DNA from: Meandrina meandrites
Lineage: Eukaryota > Cnidaria > Anthozoa > Scleractinia > Meandrinidae
Assembly: GCA_963693305.1 (NCBI GenBank)
Contig: OY855905.1
Location: 15,806,737-15,870,736 of the forward strand
Direction: 5' to 3'
DNA length: 64,000 bases
Shown: one piece after another, positions 33,188 to 43,663 of the stretch
Numbering within the stretch: the stretch's first letter is position 1
Layout of the letters: every line of letters begins with the position of its first letter
The notes under the pieces: generated by a model
What the model was told of the DNA's origin: nothing
The model's database searches: none
What the model saw: the letters and a program-made list of their open reading frames with translations, nothing else
Translations under genes and position numbers: made by a program

Positions 33188-33450
33188 GTTGTCAACAGTT
33201 TTCAATCCATGTTCTGATGTACTTAGCGGTTTTCTTTCGGCTTGGAATGAAAGGGGATGGATAGTTAAACATCAAGGTAACCTTAAAAGTGACTACCAGA
33301 TATTTTTTTTCTGTTTACTTTTGAAGAAATTACTGAGGTATTTATTGTCTTCAACGGTATGGTTCGATCGATTGGTTGCACACCATAGTCATATTTACAA
33401 GGGAAAGCAGCCTAATTTTAGAACATTTGCACAATTTCTTTTTAAATTGT
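33188..33450. other. Spacer, nothing recognised
   Basis: Unique-looking sequence between the left inverted-repeat arm and the short hairpin element. Confidence 0.35.
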
Positions 33451-33454
33451 TTTT

Positions 33455-33640
33455 GAGTTATTTTTCCAAAAGTAGCTCTTAGTCGGCACGATAGACCGTG
33501 CACATGAACCATGCACAAATAGCTCAACCCATGAAATAGACCATCCCAACAGGACTAACACCCAGTTCTACCTTAAGCCACCCAATCAATTGAAAAAATA
33601 ACTCCTGCACGCTTAGCGTGCCTGTGTTGTTCATTTGTTA
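33455..33640 (+). mobile_element. Short hairpin-ended element, second copy
   Basis: Starts gagttatttttccaaaagta and continues cttagtcggcacgat, aaatagctcaaccc and catcccaacaggactaac. Ends aaaaataactcctgcacgct then tagcgtgcctgtg. Same order as 22395-22545. Its 5' end is shared with family A, so it looks like an internal-deletion derivative of that family. Confidence 0.7.
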
Positions 33641-34150
33641 GTGGCAGGAATATTTTCCATACAATCCTTTACAACGAAGCATGACAAGAAGTTGCAAACA
33701 ACATATAACCGTGCTTTAAGAAATTAAGTCCATTTTTGCTAATTAACAGCTTTCTTCCTCAAAAGTCAGGGTTAAATTTAACTTGTGTGTACTTTGAGCA
33801 ATGGACTAGCAAAGTAGTCACGCGAGTGACACAATCCGAGGTTTACGTTATCACCGGCTATCTTTAGCTTTGTGGTTTTTTTCCTACTAATGACGTAACC
33901 CTGCGGGTTCTGGCAGATTCTGGCAAGTTCTGGCTTTGTTTGCAAATAGTCAATTTTCCCTTAATTCTCCGAGCTCGCTAAAATAAAACAGCAAAAGAAT
34001 GCGCTTTAATTGCATGAACCCATAAGAAATACTTGCGAAATTGCAAATAAATAACAGTCCAAACAGCTCAACGTTCCTATTAATCCTATAAATGAATTCA
34101 TTTATGCAATTTGATTTCATTCTTTGCTTCAATATTCCATTCTTGGAGTG
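33641..34150. other. AT-rich spacer, nothing recognised
   Basis: No gene or element ends supported. Confidence 0.35.
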
Positions 34151-34618
34151 TATGGGCCAATTCGCACTAGGGGACAGATTTTGTAACAATTGGTAGATTT
34201 CATCATTAATGTGTCACTTGTTGCAGAAAACAAGTGCGAATACGTTTTTCGAGACCTAGAACTTGTCAAACAATTCAGAAAAACAAAGAAGCAGTTTTCA
34301 TGTGATTGGTTAGTGTTGCACGCGCGATACATTTTGTCAAACAATTGCAAAAACAAGTGCGAACGACTTGTTGGACAAGGGCAAATTTTGTCAAAACGGA
34401 CAAATCTTCAAAGGGGCCGATGTCCTGCCTCAAGGCAGGACAAGTCGCATTCCAACGCCCCTCGTAATGCCAGCTAACAATACGTTGTTGATTGGCTATT
34501 GTGTTTGGTCTGGATTGTACTAAAAAACAACACGCAAAATTTTTCCGCGATAGGTGGCAAAACATGTTTGTGTGCCGAGGTGAGGTCGTGGAAGGATGGT
34601 AATACCGGAGTTGGAACA

Positions 34619-34954
34619 GAGAGAGATTCCGAAAACAAACTGGTTGTACCTCATCCACGAACTAACTATATGAAAAATAGCTTTAGTTACAGTGGTGCAA
34701 CTTTCTGGAACAGCCTACCCTGCAATCTCAGGACGATAAAATTCTATAATCAATTTAAAAGCAAAGTTAGACACGGCATTCATGGAAAACAGGATTAGTT
34801 TAATATTTAAATTAGTATTTACTACATGTACTTCAATTTTTATTAATTAGTATTTAGCATGGATTGTTTATTAGTAGTTTATTAGTATTAGTTTTTATTA
34901 TAACTTTAAATAATAGTATATTACCTGATGATTTTTAACCGTGTATAAAGAAAT

Positions 34955-34991
<37 letters not shown>

Positions 34992-34993
34992 AT
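34619..34993 (+). pseudogene. 5'-truncated CR1/L2-type LINE with (aaat)n tail
   Basis: The plus strand ends a LINE protein: NKLVVPHPRTNYMKNSFSYS then GATFWNSLPCNLRTIKFYNQ and FKSKVRHG before the stop at about 34796. A 3' UTR and (aaat)n repeats (34963-34993) follow. Comparison with the uninterrupted MITE B shows the exact insertion point, just after the shared word ttggaaca. Confidence 0.9.
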
Positions 34994-35278
34994 GCGGAGG
35001 GAAGCAGTTTGTGCCGATAAATGGAGGGGAAAAGAAATAGTTTACTTGCGACATTTTCCCCGCACGAGCACAAAAACATCACTACACGCGCACTTCAAAT
35101 GCAAATTGTTTTAAAATTTTTCACCACGTGGACCTGCCTGATTATTTGATGTTTGCACAAGACGACCGTGCCGAGAAATGTACTGGGATGCCAGAAGCAC
35201 GTGCAGAGCTATTGTAATAATAATTACACTTTTTGTTTTCTTCAAAATGTCTCTGACTTGTTACGACAATTTTGTTTT

Positions 35279-36096
35279 GGGCCAATTCGCACTAGCGAAC
35301 AAATTTTGTAACAATTGGTAGATTTCATCATTAATGTGTCACTTGTTACAGAAAACAAGTGCGAATACGTTTTTTGAGACCTAGAACTTGTCAAACAATT
35401 CAGGAAAACAAAGAAGCAGTTGTCTTATGATTGGTCCACGTTGCACGCGCGATACATTTTGTCAAACAATCGCAAAAACAAGTGCGAACGACTTGTTGGA
35501 CAAGGGCAAATTTTGTCAAAACGGACAAATCTTCAAAGGGGCCGATGTCCTGCCTCAAGGCAGGACAACTCATGACAAGTCACATTCCAACGCCCCTCGT
35601 TATACCAGATAACAATGCGTTGTTGATTAGCTATTGTGTTTGGTCTGGATTGTACTAAAAAACAACACGCGAAATTTTTCCTCGATAGGCGGCAAAACAT
35701 GTTTGTGTGCCGAGGTGAGGTCGTGGAAGGATGGTAATACCGGGGTTGGAACAAATGAATGCGGAGGGAACCAGTTTGTGCCGATAAATGGAGGGGAAAA
35801 GAAATAGTTTACTTGTGACATTTTCCCCGCACGAGCACAAAAACATCACTACACGCGCACTTCAAATGCAAATCGTTTTAAAATTTTTCACCACGTGGAC
35901 CTGCCTGATTATTTGATGTTTGCACAAGACGACCGTGCCGAGAAATGTACTAGGATGCCAGAAGCACGTGCAGAGCTATTGTACTAATAACTACACCTTT
36001 TGTTTTCTTCAAAATGTCTCTGACTTGTCGCGACAATTTTGTTTTTGTCAAAAATGTTATGACATTTAAAACTTGTCCGCTAGTGCGAATCGGCCC
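35279..36096. mobile_element. MITE B, intact copy nested in MITE A
   Basis: 818 bp from gggccaattcgcactagcg to cgctagtgcgaatcggccc, flanked by ttt on both sides (35276-35278 and 36097-36099). Because A's own right end resumes directly after B, B must have inserted into A. Inverted words such as caagtgcgaacgacttgttg and aaatgttatgacatt lie near the ends. Non-coding. Confidence 0.9.
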
Positions 36097-36149
36097 TTTG
36101 TCAAAATGTTATGACATTTGAAACTTGTCCGCTAGTGCGAATCGGCCCT

Positions 36150-37080
36150 ATATTTCAATGTTCAAACAGCGACTCAATTCAAAACAAAAATGTTGATTTC
36201 ATAATACCTTGGTCCGCGCGAGAAAATATCCTTAATTTGCATAAAAAGAAAACTGGGTCAACAACATTTTTTTTCTCTTCCACCAGCTTTTTTTTGTGCC
36301 TTTTAGTGCACTAACTTCGCTTGCCCCTCTTTTTGCAGAAAAACTTAAGTACCTGTGTTGCAAACATTGGGGCGCGAATTGTTTTCTATGCTAATGTTCG
36401 AGTTAATTTACAGAGTTCCTCGTGGATGTTAAATTCTGTTGTACATATACATGATTTTTGGATGTTTTTTTTTCTTGCATTGTGCAAAGCGAGCTGGAAC
36501 AAAACGGGAAGGATTTAATTTTCTTGGCAAACATTTTCAATGTCTTTTACTGAAGAACATACAAAAAATCTGCTACTTCTGCATGTTTATGATTGTTTCG
36601 TGTCGAATATCTGAGTTATTCCTCCCTTTATTGTTTTTGCTAATTGAATTCTACCATTTTGATTATTTTGCAATATATATTGGCAGAAGAACACATCTTT
36701 AAATACTAAATATATTTTGTCCTTTCAAGCAGTTATCATGTTTTCTTTTGTCACATAGTGTGCTCCCTTCTTTCTTGCAGGCACTGCTGCTGTTTCAACT
36801 ACCATGTTGACTTCATCAACCGTTCCTGTTAAAAACTGTGTTAATAACTCAGACTCAAAGGGCAGTGCAGAATGCGAAGTGGCTGATTAATTAAAAGTTC
36901 GGTGTTTTGTGTTTTGGTTGTTTACCTCATTTCACTTTAATTCAATAAGACATTAAAACGGTATTTTCACGTGGCAGAATGTAGTGAAGACATGCTGAAC
37001 TGAGCTCCGCAACAAGTTTTCGTAGACTAGTACTGTCTTAAACTGTCTGAACCTCTTGTTCTTTTAGTTAACTAAGTTAT
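36150..37080. other. Region between MITE A and the second LINE
   Basis: AT-rich. A possible terminal exon (36781-36890) is listed separately; otherwise no gene is supported. Confidence 0.35.
36781..36890 (+). CDS. Candidate terminal exon, unrecognised Ser/Thr-rich protein
   Basis: A T-rich acceptor (cttctttcttgcag) precedes an open stretch reading TAAVSTTMLTSSTVPVKNCV then NNSDSKGSAECEVAD and a stop. The Ser/Thr-rich, Cys-containing composition could be the end of a secreted or membrane protein. The DNA has a weak echo at 6160-6200, which argues for a repeat instead. No upstream exon was found. Confidence 0.2.
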
Positions 37081-37880
37081 ATGTCAGAAAGACGCCATCG
37101 CTCGGGTAAAAGTTTTGTGTTGTCTGAACAATCCAAGAAGAATCCGAAGGAGAAAGTTGTAAACGACAGCAATTCGGCGAACATGGCCGTCGCCGCAGAT
37201 GTACTTCAAGAATTAAAATCTATGAGAGCCGACCTCAAAGGCCATATTACGAAACTGAGCGACGACTTAAAGGATTTTCAACGCAGCACGAACGAAAGAC
37301 TTTTAAGAATTGAGAGTATAATGTCAAAAGTCGACGAAATTGATGACATAAAGAGCAAGCAACAACAACTTGAAGGAGATGTAGAAAGCATAAAGGAATC
37401 CCTAAATTTTGTGAACATCAACACCGAAGACGTAGAGAGCCTCCGTAAAAGCAATGAGGATCTAAAGCAAAAGGTAAAACATCTGGAAAGATATTCGAGA
37501 GACTTTAACATTCGCATACTTGGAGTAAACGAAACTCAAGGCGAAGATTGTCTGGGGATAACAATGGACCTCATCTCCTCTCTTGGTTTCGAAGATGCTG
37601 TTACCGAGGTAGAAAACGCTCACCGTACTGAAAAAAACCGCGATGACAAACCTAGGCACATTATTGCTAAGCTTTTAAGAAGAAGCTAATTCAAGCCTCG
37701 AAGAGTGAAGAGGGAAAAGCAACCCTTGGAGGAGCAAGAATTGTCGAAGACTTTTCTCCAAGTGATTTTGAAATTCGCAAGAAGGCGCTCCCACTGATGA
37801 AAATGGCTTACGACGAAGGAAAAAAGGTTAGATTTACCAGAGGGAAACTTTTGGTGGATAGACGAGGAATTGCAGTTGTT
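37081..37880 (+). pseudogene. L1-like ORF1p with one frameshift
   Basis: The N-terminus is basic (MSERRHRSGKSFVL). A coiled coil follows (about residues 40-140), then an RRM-like core containing LERYSRDFNIRILGV (about residues 136-150) and ENAHRTEKN. A stop ends the frame at 37689. A shifted frame continues to about 37880 with ARIVEDFSPSDFEIRKKALP and KVRFTRGKLLVD, the usual C-terminal domain. One indel near 37685 therefore separates the two parts. Confidence 0.85.
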
Positions 37881-38242
37881 TAGTTTTAAGTCGAATGACA
37901 GTAAAATGATTTAAAATTGTCTATTTTGTTGCAATGCTCGGCGAAAAGCGGGCGCAAGGATGAACCGCGCGAGGCCCTCGTGCTTGCCCGGTTTGCTTGT
38001 GCAGCGCTACACAAGAGCGATTTTTTTACAAAATTTGTTTGTTTTGATTCTGTTTATGTACGCTATGTTTTTAACAGTAACTTTCCATAAATTATATAAT
38101 TTGTTCACCTCCAGCATTTCTCGTATAAGCATTACTTGTTCAAATCACTCAAGCATTTTAATTATGTGGCTGCTTAGTACCGGATGTAGTACGATCCATC
38201 ATATCCTAAAGTTAGATCTTTTCACATACGTAATCGGCATAA

Positions 38243-39615
38243 ATGGTGAAAGGTAAATTAATCTCTTTAAATGCGAGAGGCATTGGCAACTATCGTAAGC
38301 GCCGAACAATATTTACATGGCTCAGAAAACAAAAACTCGACGTTGTTTTCCTTCAGGAAACACATTCTACTCAAGGGAATGAAGTGTCTTGGAAAAAAGA
38401 ATGGGGCGCTACTCTTTTTTGCTCTCATGGGGCTAATAATGCAAGAGGGGTTGCAATACTTATTAGAAATGGAGGAATCTGTTATCGACACAAATGGTCG
38501 TTTTATTATTTTAAGAGTACTTCTAAGTGGAGAACCCGCTCTGTTAGTTAACATATACGGCCCTAACAGAGACAACGAGCTGGTTGCTTTTTACCGATCA
38601 ATCCTGCATATCATAGTAAACAAAAAATTTGACGAGAACGAAAACATTATCATGAGAGGAGACTTTAACTGTCCTTTAAACCCCGTTATTGACAAAAGAG
38701 GTGGAAATCTGACACCTAGACAATCCGTAATCAACGCAATTGAGCAGCTGAAGTTCGAGCTGGATTTGCATGATATTTGGCGAGTAAAGAACCCAACAAG
38801 ACGCAGCTACACCTGGAGTCAATCAGAGCCTTTGATATTTTCGAGGTTGGACTACTGGCTTATTTCAAACTCATTATCCGATAATGCTAATGAGGTGGAT
38901 ATGATTTCAAGCATAAAAACTGATCACTCAGCAATAGTATTTCAAGATGTCGATGGAAGGGTTAAAGGTCCAGGTTTTTGGAAATTGAACTGCGCCCTCC
39001 TGAACGATAAGCAATATGTTAATGAGTTAAATTATCTTCTGCCCGCTTGGCTTCAAGAAGGGAAGAAAGATCTTACTGCGATCCGCGATCTGTATGGGAC
39101 TGGGTTAAATACAATGTTAAGAAATACTCCAGATCTTATTTGATGAATAAGTGTAAACAACAAAAAATAGAGGAACAACACTTAAACGATCAATTTCAGC
39201 AGGCTACTTCGGGTTATCAAGATAGTCCTACTCAAGAAAACTTATCAGCTTTAAATGTTTTAAAAGAAAAAATGGAACTGTATGAGAAAAAAGTGGAAGG
39301 CATAATCGTCAGATCACGAGCAAGGTGGCATGAATATGGGGAAAAGAATTCGAAATATTTTTTTTAATTTAGAAAAAAGCCATATTAGGAAAGACATTCG
39401 GAAGCTTACGACAGACCCTTCTGAAATTCTAGAAGCGGAGAAATATTTTAATCAAAATCTCTACAAGTGCAGACGAAATTATTCCGACGAAAACAATCAA
39501 TTAAGTTTTGAAGATTTACCTATACCAACACTTTCACCAGAATCTACGTATCTTGGAGAAGGATTAATAAGCATGGAGGAATGTACAAAGGTCTTGAACT
39601 CCTTTTCATTAAAAC
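38243..39615 (+). pseudogene. L1-like ORF2p: endonuclease and start of reverse transcriptase
   Basis: Endonuclease motifs are SLNARGI, VFLQETHS, RGVAILIRN, then after a frameshift near 38475 NIYGPN, RGDFNCPL, SYTWSQ, SRLDYWLIS and TDHSAIVF. Another shift near 39110 leads to the linker (RSRARWHEYGEKNSKYFF, stop) and then LGEGLISMEECTKVLNSFSL at the beginning of the RT fingers. The YADD region is absent. GGDFN is changed to RGDFN. Inactive. Confidence 0.9.
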
Positions 39616-39665
39616 ATAGGCACGCTAATTATAAGCGTGCAGGAGTTATTTTTTCAAAACAACGG
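39615..39665 (-). repeat. Inverted end of the short hairpin element family
   Basis: The minus strand reads gaaaaaataactcctgcacg then cttataattagcgtgcctatg, matching the 3' ends at 22505-22545 and 33590-33630 with a longer loop. It marks the break of the LINE. Confidence 0.75.
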
Positions 39666-40970
39666 CGCCAAAAGGAAATTGAACAACGACACAACATATG
39701 CCACTAGTCACGTGGGCTGTTTTGCGTAGCATGATTGGTTTCTCGACGGAAATCCGCTGGAGTGTTTAACTGCAGTCTCAATAATAATGGCGGCACGGTC
39801 GCAGCAAGCCGATCGATCAGAATCAAGCGAAGGTTTCTGTTCTTTGCAATCTCATTATGGTAAAATTATCGACGTTTATAAAGAAATAAATGGTGAAAAT
39901 GAAACACATATCAGGTGGTCAGTTTATCTGCCAAGGTTTTGGAGAGTATAAAGGGTTGAAAGTCTTACTTCATTTACAATGCAGGTGAGAACGCAAAATG
40001 GACTCTTTGGTATAAATACATTATTTGCCGCAAATAAAGTTTTATGCGCGATTTAGCCATTATTTTCAGAGAGAGGCTGGAACATGGAATCGAGGGTATT
40101 GATTTGAATTTTGAATTCAAGATGGCGTCGTCGACTAAATGTCGCACTTATAGTGGTCGTGTAATGGATGTCGTGTTCTTGATTTCGTTGACACACAAAC
40201 TTTTTCACCAACCCTCTTCCTCCCCATTCCTGCCTCTTTCGTGTATATAGTCGTTATTGTTATGTGTTGGTTTATTGCCCTCACCTTCGACGGCAAGACA
40301 AGTTTGTAACGAAAATTTTGAGTTCACAATGTATTAGATATTCAGAGTTTAATAAACCGGCTATGTGTCAATTTTCACATAGCAATTTTTTTTTTCCATC
40401 ACGTTGTTTGCCTTGCCTTTACGAACGGAGCACAGCACACATTTCATTCTGTTTAACAATTTGAGAGTTTGTGGGTAAATTGAAGCATAAAATTATTTGT
40501 TATCTTTCAAACTTGGTAAGCGATACCAAGTCGGATTCGTGTATATTTGTGACTTTTGTATACTAGTAACGCTCAATGTTAGAAAGCAATTTCTTAGTAC
40601 ATAAGTTACAATGTTCGTTGTTTGTTCAGTCGGGGAGCAAGTGCCAGTTGATGCCAAAATCTTTAAGATAGGACTGAGCCCATGGTGTTTATCTTTAAAG
40701 TTATTACATGTAAGTAATATGTGACATGTGTGCTCATATGTTTACTTTTCTGTATTGGCGAGCTCTTGTGTTTGCTAGTTCTTGATTGCATAAAATATAT
40801 AAATAAATTGGATAAAACAAGTTGCACCAAGGATTTTTCAAAACTGGCATTTGTTGTACAGACTGGCATTCTTTTATAGTGCAGTATAATGTCAATATTC
40901 TCACCTTCTCATCTGAAAGCTTTTTTCAACAAAATCATGAATGCTGTTGCTGCTTCCTTACATAATAGGT
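39666..40970. other. Region with no firm gene; one possible exon-like frame
   Basis: An ATG at 39788 opens a frame reading MAARSQQADRSESSEGFCSL then KIIDVYKEINGENETHIRWS, ending near 39950. I recognise no family. The rest has only short frames. Confidence 0.25.
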
Positions 40971-40977
40971 TTCAAGA

Positions 40978-41226
40978 GCCATGAAAAACATGGAACATGA
41001 ATTTTATGGCAAAGTTTCATGGTGCGTGCTCATTCAACATCATTTCCATGGAAAATTCATGGCCCATGAAAGAGACAACTTTTTACTTTCATGACTCATG
41101 AAAAATTTATCCTCTTTTTTAATAGCAATTTCATGGCCCCAGATTAGGTCATGAAAATAAATTTTGTGTAATTCATGGCCATGAAATCATTTTCATGGCC
41201 TATTCATAGGATATTCATGGTGTTTT
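40978..41226. repeat. Dense ttcatgg/ccatgaa cluster
   Basis: The words catgaa, ttcatg and ccatgaa recur more than a dozen times on both strands at irregular spacing over 250 bp. It directly abuts the right inverted-repeat arm. It may be a degenerate palindromic satellite or the subterminal zone of a transposon. Confidence 0.7.
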
Positions 41227-41249
41227 AACAGAATGGTGTGTTCATAGTG

Positions 41250-42676
41250 ATTTACCGTAAACATGATCACAAAATCGCAAACACGCTCACTAAGAAAGCC
41301 AAATTGACCCAGAAATTGCAAACGAATAGCCAGATGGAACAAGAACAAAGTATTCTTGGGTTTCTGAAATGGCTCCATTATATTCATCATCAATATAAAA
41401 CAGAAACCTTTCTGCAAACAAGGACGAGTTTCTTTCGACGAATGCGAGAAACAAACAACTCTAGTCACCAGTGCATTTCGGCCAAACCACGTGACGATTT
41501 TACTTGGACTGGTACAATATTAATTTCGCAACCAGAAGCAGAAACGTGCCCTAACTTGTAAGCGTAACATCATCAGTACCGATATTCCCACGGCCGTGCT
41601 AAAAATAGCTGTCGATGAAGTTGTGTGACACGCTTGACTGCACACCCAAAAAGCTAGTTTTCTTTTCAGCCGTTGTTTTTTGCGTGACGAGCCCAAACAA
41701 CGGCTGTAAAGGAGACTACCAAAAAGCTGGCTGTCTTTTTTTTCTTTTGCCTATGAGTAAACGTAACTGCAACCGCTTTGCGTTGGGAATATTAAATACA
41801 CTAAAAAGGTATTGCGTCAGCCATGGAATGCGCTGACGTTGCAGCTTTCACTTTCGGTACGTGACAAACAAGATTATGTTTACTTTGCATGTTTATTTCG
41901 CCAGAAGCGACGGTCGTTAATTTGTTTGCAATTTTGCGACTATTTCTTGTCGGTTTAGCCAGTTGAAGTGAATCTTTTGGCTGTTTCATCGAGGCGAGTT
42001 CAGAGATCTGAAGAAAATAAATTTGGCCGAGGTAAACACTTGCAAGCATAACGTCATTGGTACGGAAATAACCGCATTGCACCGCCGTACTACTAAAGAT
42101 AGCCATCAATGCGAAGCTTGAAATGCGAGACTCGCACAACGACTACTATACCTTCCTACGGCCCTCACTGGCGGCACAAATGATGATTTTCTCTTGCTGT
42201 GCCATCCAACCACGTTGTCAAAACACCTAATTTAATATTTGCCGAGCAGACAAAACATGCCCTTGTAACATCATCACGTTATGAGCTTTTCAAACGATAG
42301 TACAATAAATAACTCATGACCGCCCATGTGAAGTCCTACTATTCCTAAGTAGGAAACATCAAACCTTCTCCGGCCACATTCCAACCTCACTAAAATACCC
42401 ATTATTTGGCAACTCTCGAACCCAAATAAACGCACATGCCTCAACCTATTACAATCACGTTATTCTTTGGGGGAAAAACCTTGAGAGATTTGTGGTCACT
42501 CGTGTTATTACTTAGCCAAAGTTCCTACTAATGCTATACTTTTAACCGAGAGAAAACAGTTTAAACACCAGAACACCGCGCAGTTGGAATCTCAAATCTT
42601 TAATACTCGCCCTTACAAACAACAGTGTCAGTTTGTTCTCATTTGGGGACCAAAACAAAACGTTCTGCAAACACAC
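41250..42676 (-). repeat. Right arm of the 1.4-kb inverted repeat
   Basis: Reverse complement of 31735-33187 (see that entry). The unrecognised 112-codon frame at 41801-42139 (minus) corresponds to 32302-32637 (plus). The outer end is at about 42676 and the inner end at atttaccgtaaac (41250). Confidence 0.9.
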
Positions 42677-43255
42677 AAGTAAAGAAGGAACAACAAAGCT
42701 CACAGTATAAGCAACCAAAATAGCGGTCGCAGAAGACAGGCAAAGTCATATTTTAAAAGCATATTAAAATAAAAGACGATGCACGGATCGTTAAAAGTGA
42801 TCATATGTTTTCAAACACGAATAGAAAAATACATAGAAGAAAACAACTTGCCCCCAAAGTTATCCAGATATACACGCAATCGAATTCCACCAAAAAGTTG
42901 TTCCACGTGCCATTGAGTTCACCACAAAATCAGACTTGAAAGCGAAGTTTGTGTAATCGCCAGCTGACAGAAGATTATCAGTGTCACGCGACAAAGGTCA
43001 ACGCAGCCGATTTCAAAATAAATTTTATGCGACGTTAATCTTCACAGCAATCAAAGAATGCAAGATCAAACTTATCATGCTCATGGCACTATCAAAACAA
43101 ATTCCGGAAATTGAACGTCAATCGTACACGCTGTACAGGGAAAAGAGTGTACACACGCTAGCACGAAAACACGCAAACTTGAATTTGTCTGCTTGGAGCT
43201 TGCTTCTTTTACAACCAATGCAAAACAAAATGAAAAACAACGTAAATCCGTATAG
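42677..43255. repeat. Flank with a piece of the 6.4-8.1 kb repeat family
   Basis: 42930-43085 matches the gtaatcgcyagctgacagaa ... aagatcaaacttatcatgct block found at 7980-8130. The family tail (acagtcgtggcctcataggg) reappears at 49030 after the LTR element, so the LTR element probably split this copy. Confidence 0.6.
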
Positions 43256-43451
43256 CGCCAGTTTAAGAGGACTCACACTTGGCCCCGTTGTCCGTAAGCA
43301 ATCCCTTTAATGACAGCGAAATATCCTAACGAGAACCTGTTGCAATCGTTACAATCAATATGGCCGACGATAACGGCGCCGGCACTTATATCACAACAAA
43401 CGCCGCTGACCGATTACAGCGGGACGCCGCTGAACAACTAGCCTACTGGCG
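43256..43451 (-). repeat. 3' LTR of the rearranged element
   Basis: 196 bp, with two differences that I can see from the other LTR (a c/g near 43311 and a c/t near 43430). The ends are cgccagt...actggcg, an inverted repeat, rather than the usual TG...CA. Confidence 0.9.
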
Positions 43452-43452
43452 T

Positions 43453-43471
43453 GGCTTCCTCTTCTTTCTTA
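43453..43471 (-). promoter_or_regulatory. Polypurine tract
   Basis: On the minus strand aagaaagaagaggaagcc lies directly before the 3' LTR. This is the expected plus-strand DNA primer of an LTR retrotransposon and fixes the LTR boundary. Confidence 0.85.
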
Positions 43472-43663
43472 AGCAAATAAGCATGCAAACAAAGAAACTC
43501 TAGGTGACGAGTAGATATGAAATACACACGCAGGTTACGTACGAGAAATCAACTGAATAAAGAACTGTCTCCAAGTTTTGAACCATACAAACTTAATGCT
43601 GAGAGACGGCTAAATGTCTAGAAAAATTGTCCGGCTAAGGCGAAAGGATTAAAATCGTCCGGG

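Larger units (their letters stand above)
34154..36148. mobile_element. MITE A, interrupted by a LINE and by a second copy of itself
   Basis: Left end gggccaattcgcactag and right end ctagtgcgaatcggccc form the terminal repeat. The 3-bp flanks tat (34151-34153) and tat (36149-36151) fit a target duplication. A LINE tail sits inside at 34619-34993 and MITE B at 35279-36096. The remainder is near-identical to MITE B, including the block aaggggccgatgtcctgcct. No transposase. Confidence 0.85.
37081..39615 (+). mobile_element. Second L1/Tx1-like LINE, truncated at 3' side
   Basis: ORF1 (37081 to about 37880) and the first half of ORF2 (38243-39615) are present in the same order and with the same motifs as the LINE at 10.7-16.0 kb. 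It stops abruptly inside the reverse transcriptase, at NSFSLK, where an inverted end of the short hairpin element (39615-39660) begins. The rest of ORF2 and the 3' UTR are missing from this window. Confidence 0.9.

Noticed and set aside
41238..41561. Gene starting in the right inverted-repeat arm (and the 32876-33205 counterpart)
   Set aside because: Frames are open on opposite senses in the two arms without a recognised motif; treated as repeat sequence.
31735..42676. Polinton/Maverick interpretation of the inverted repeats
   Set aside because: No polymerase B, capsid, ATPase or matching integrase frame lies between the arms; the interior consists of LINE and MITE insertions.
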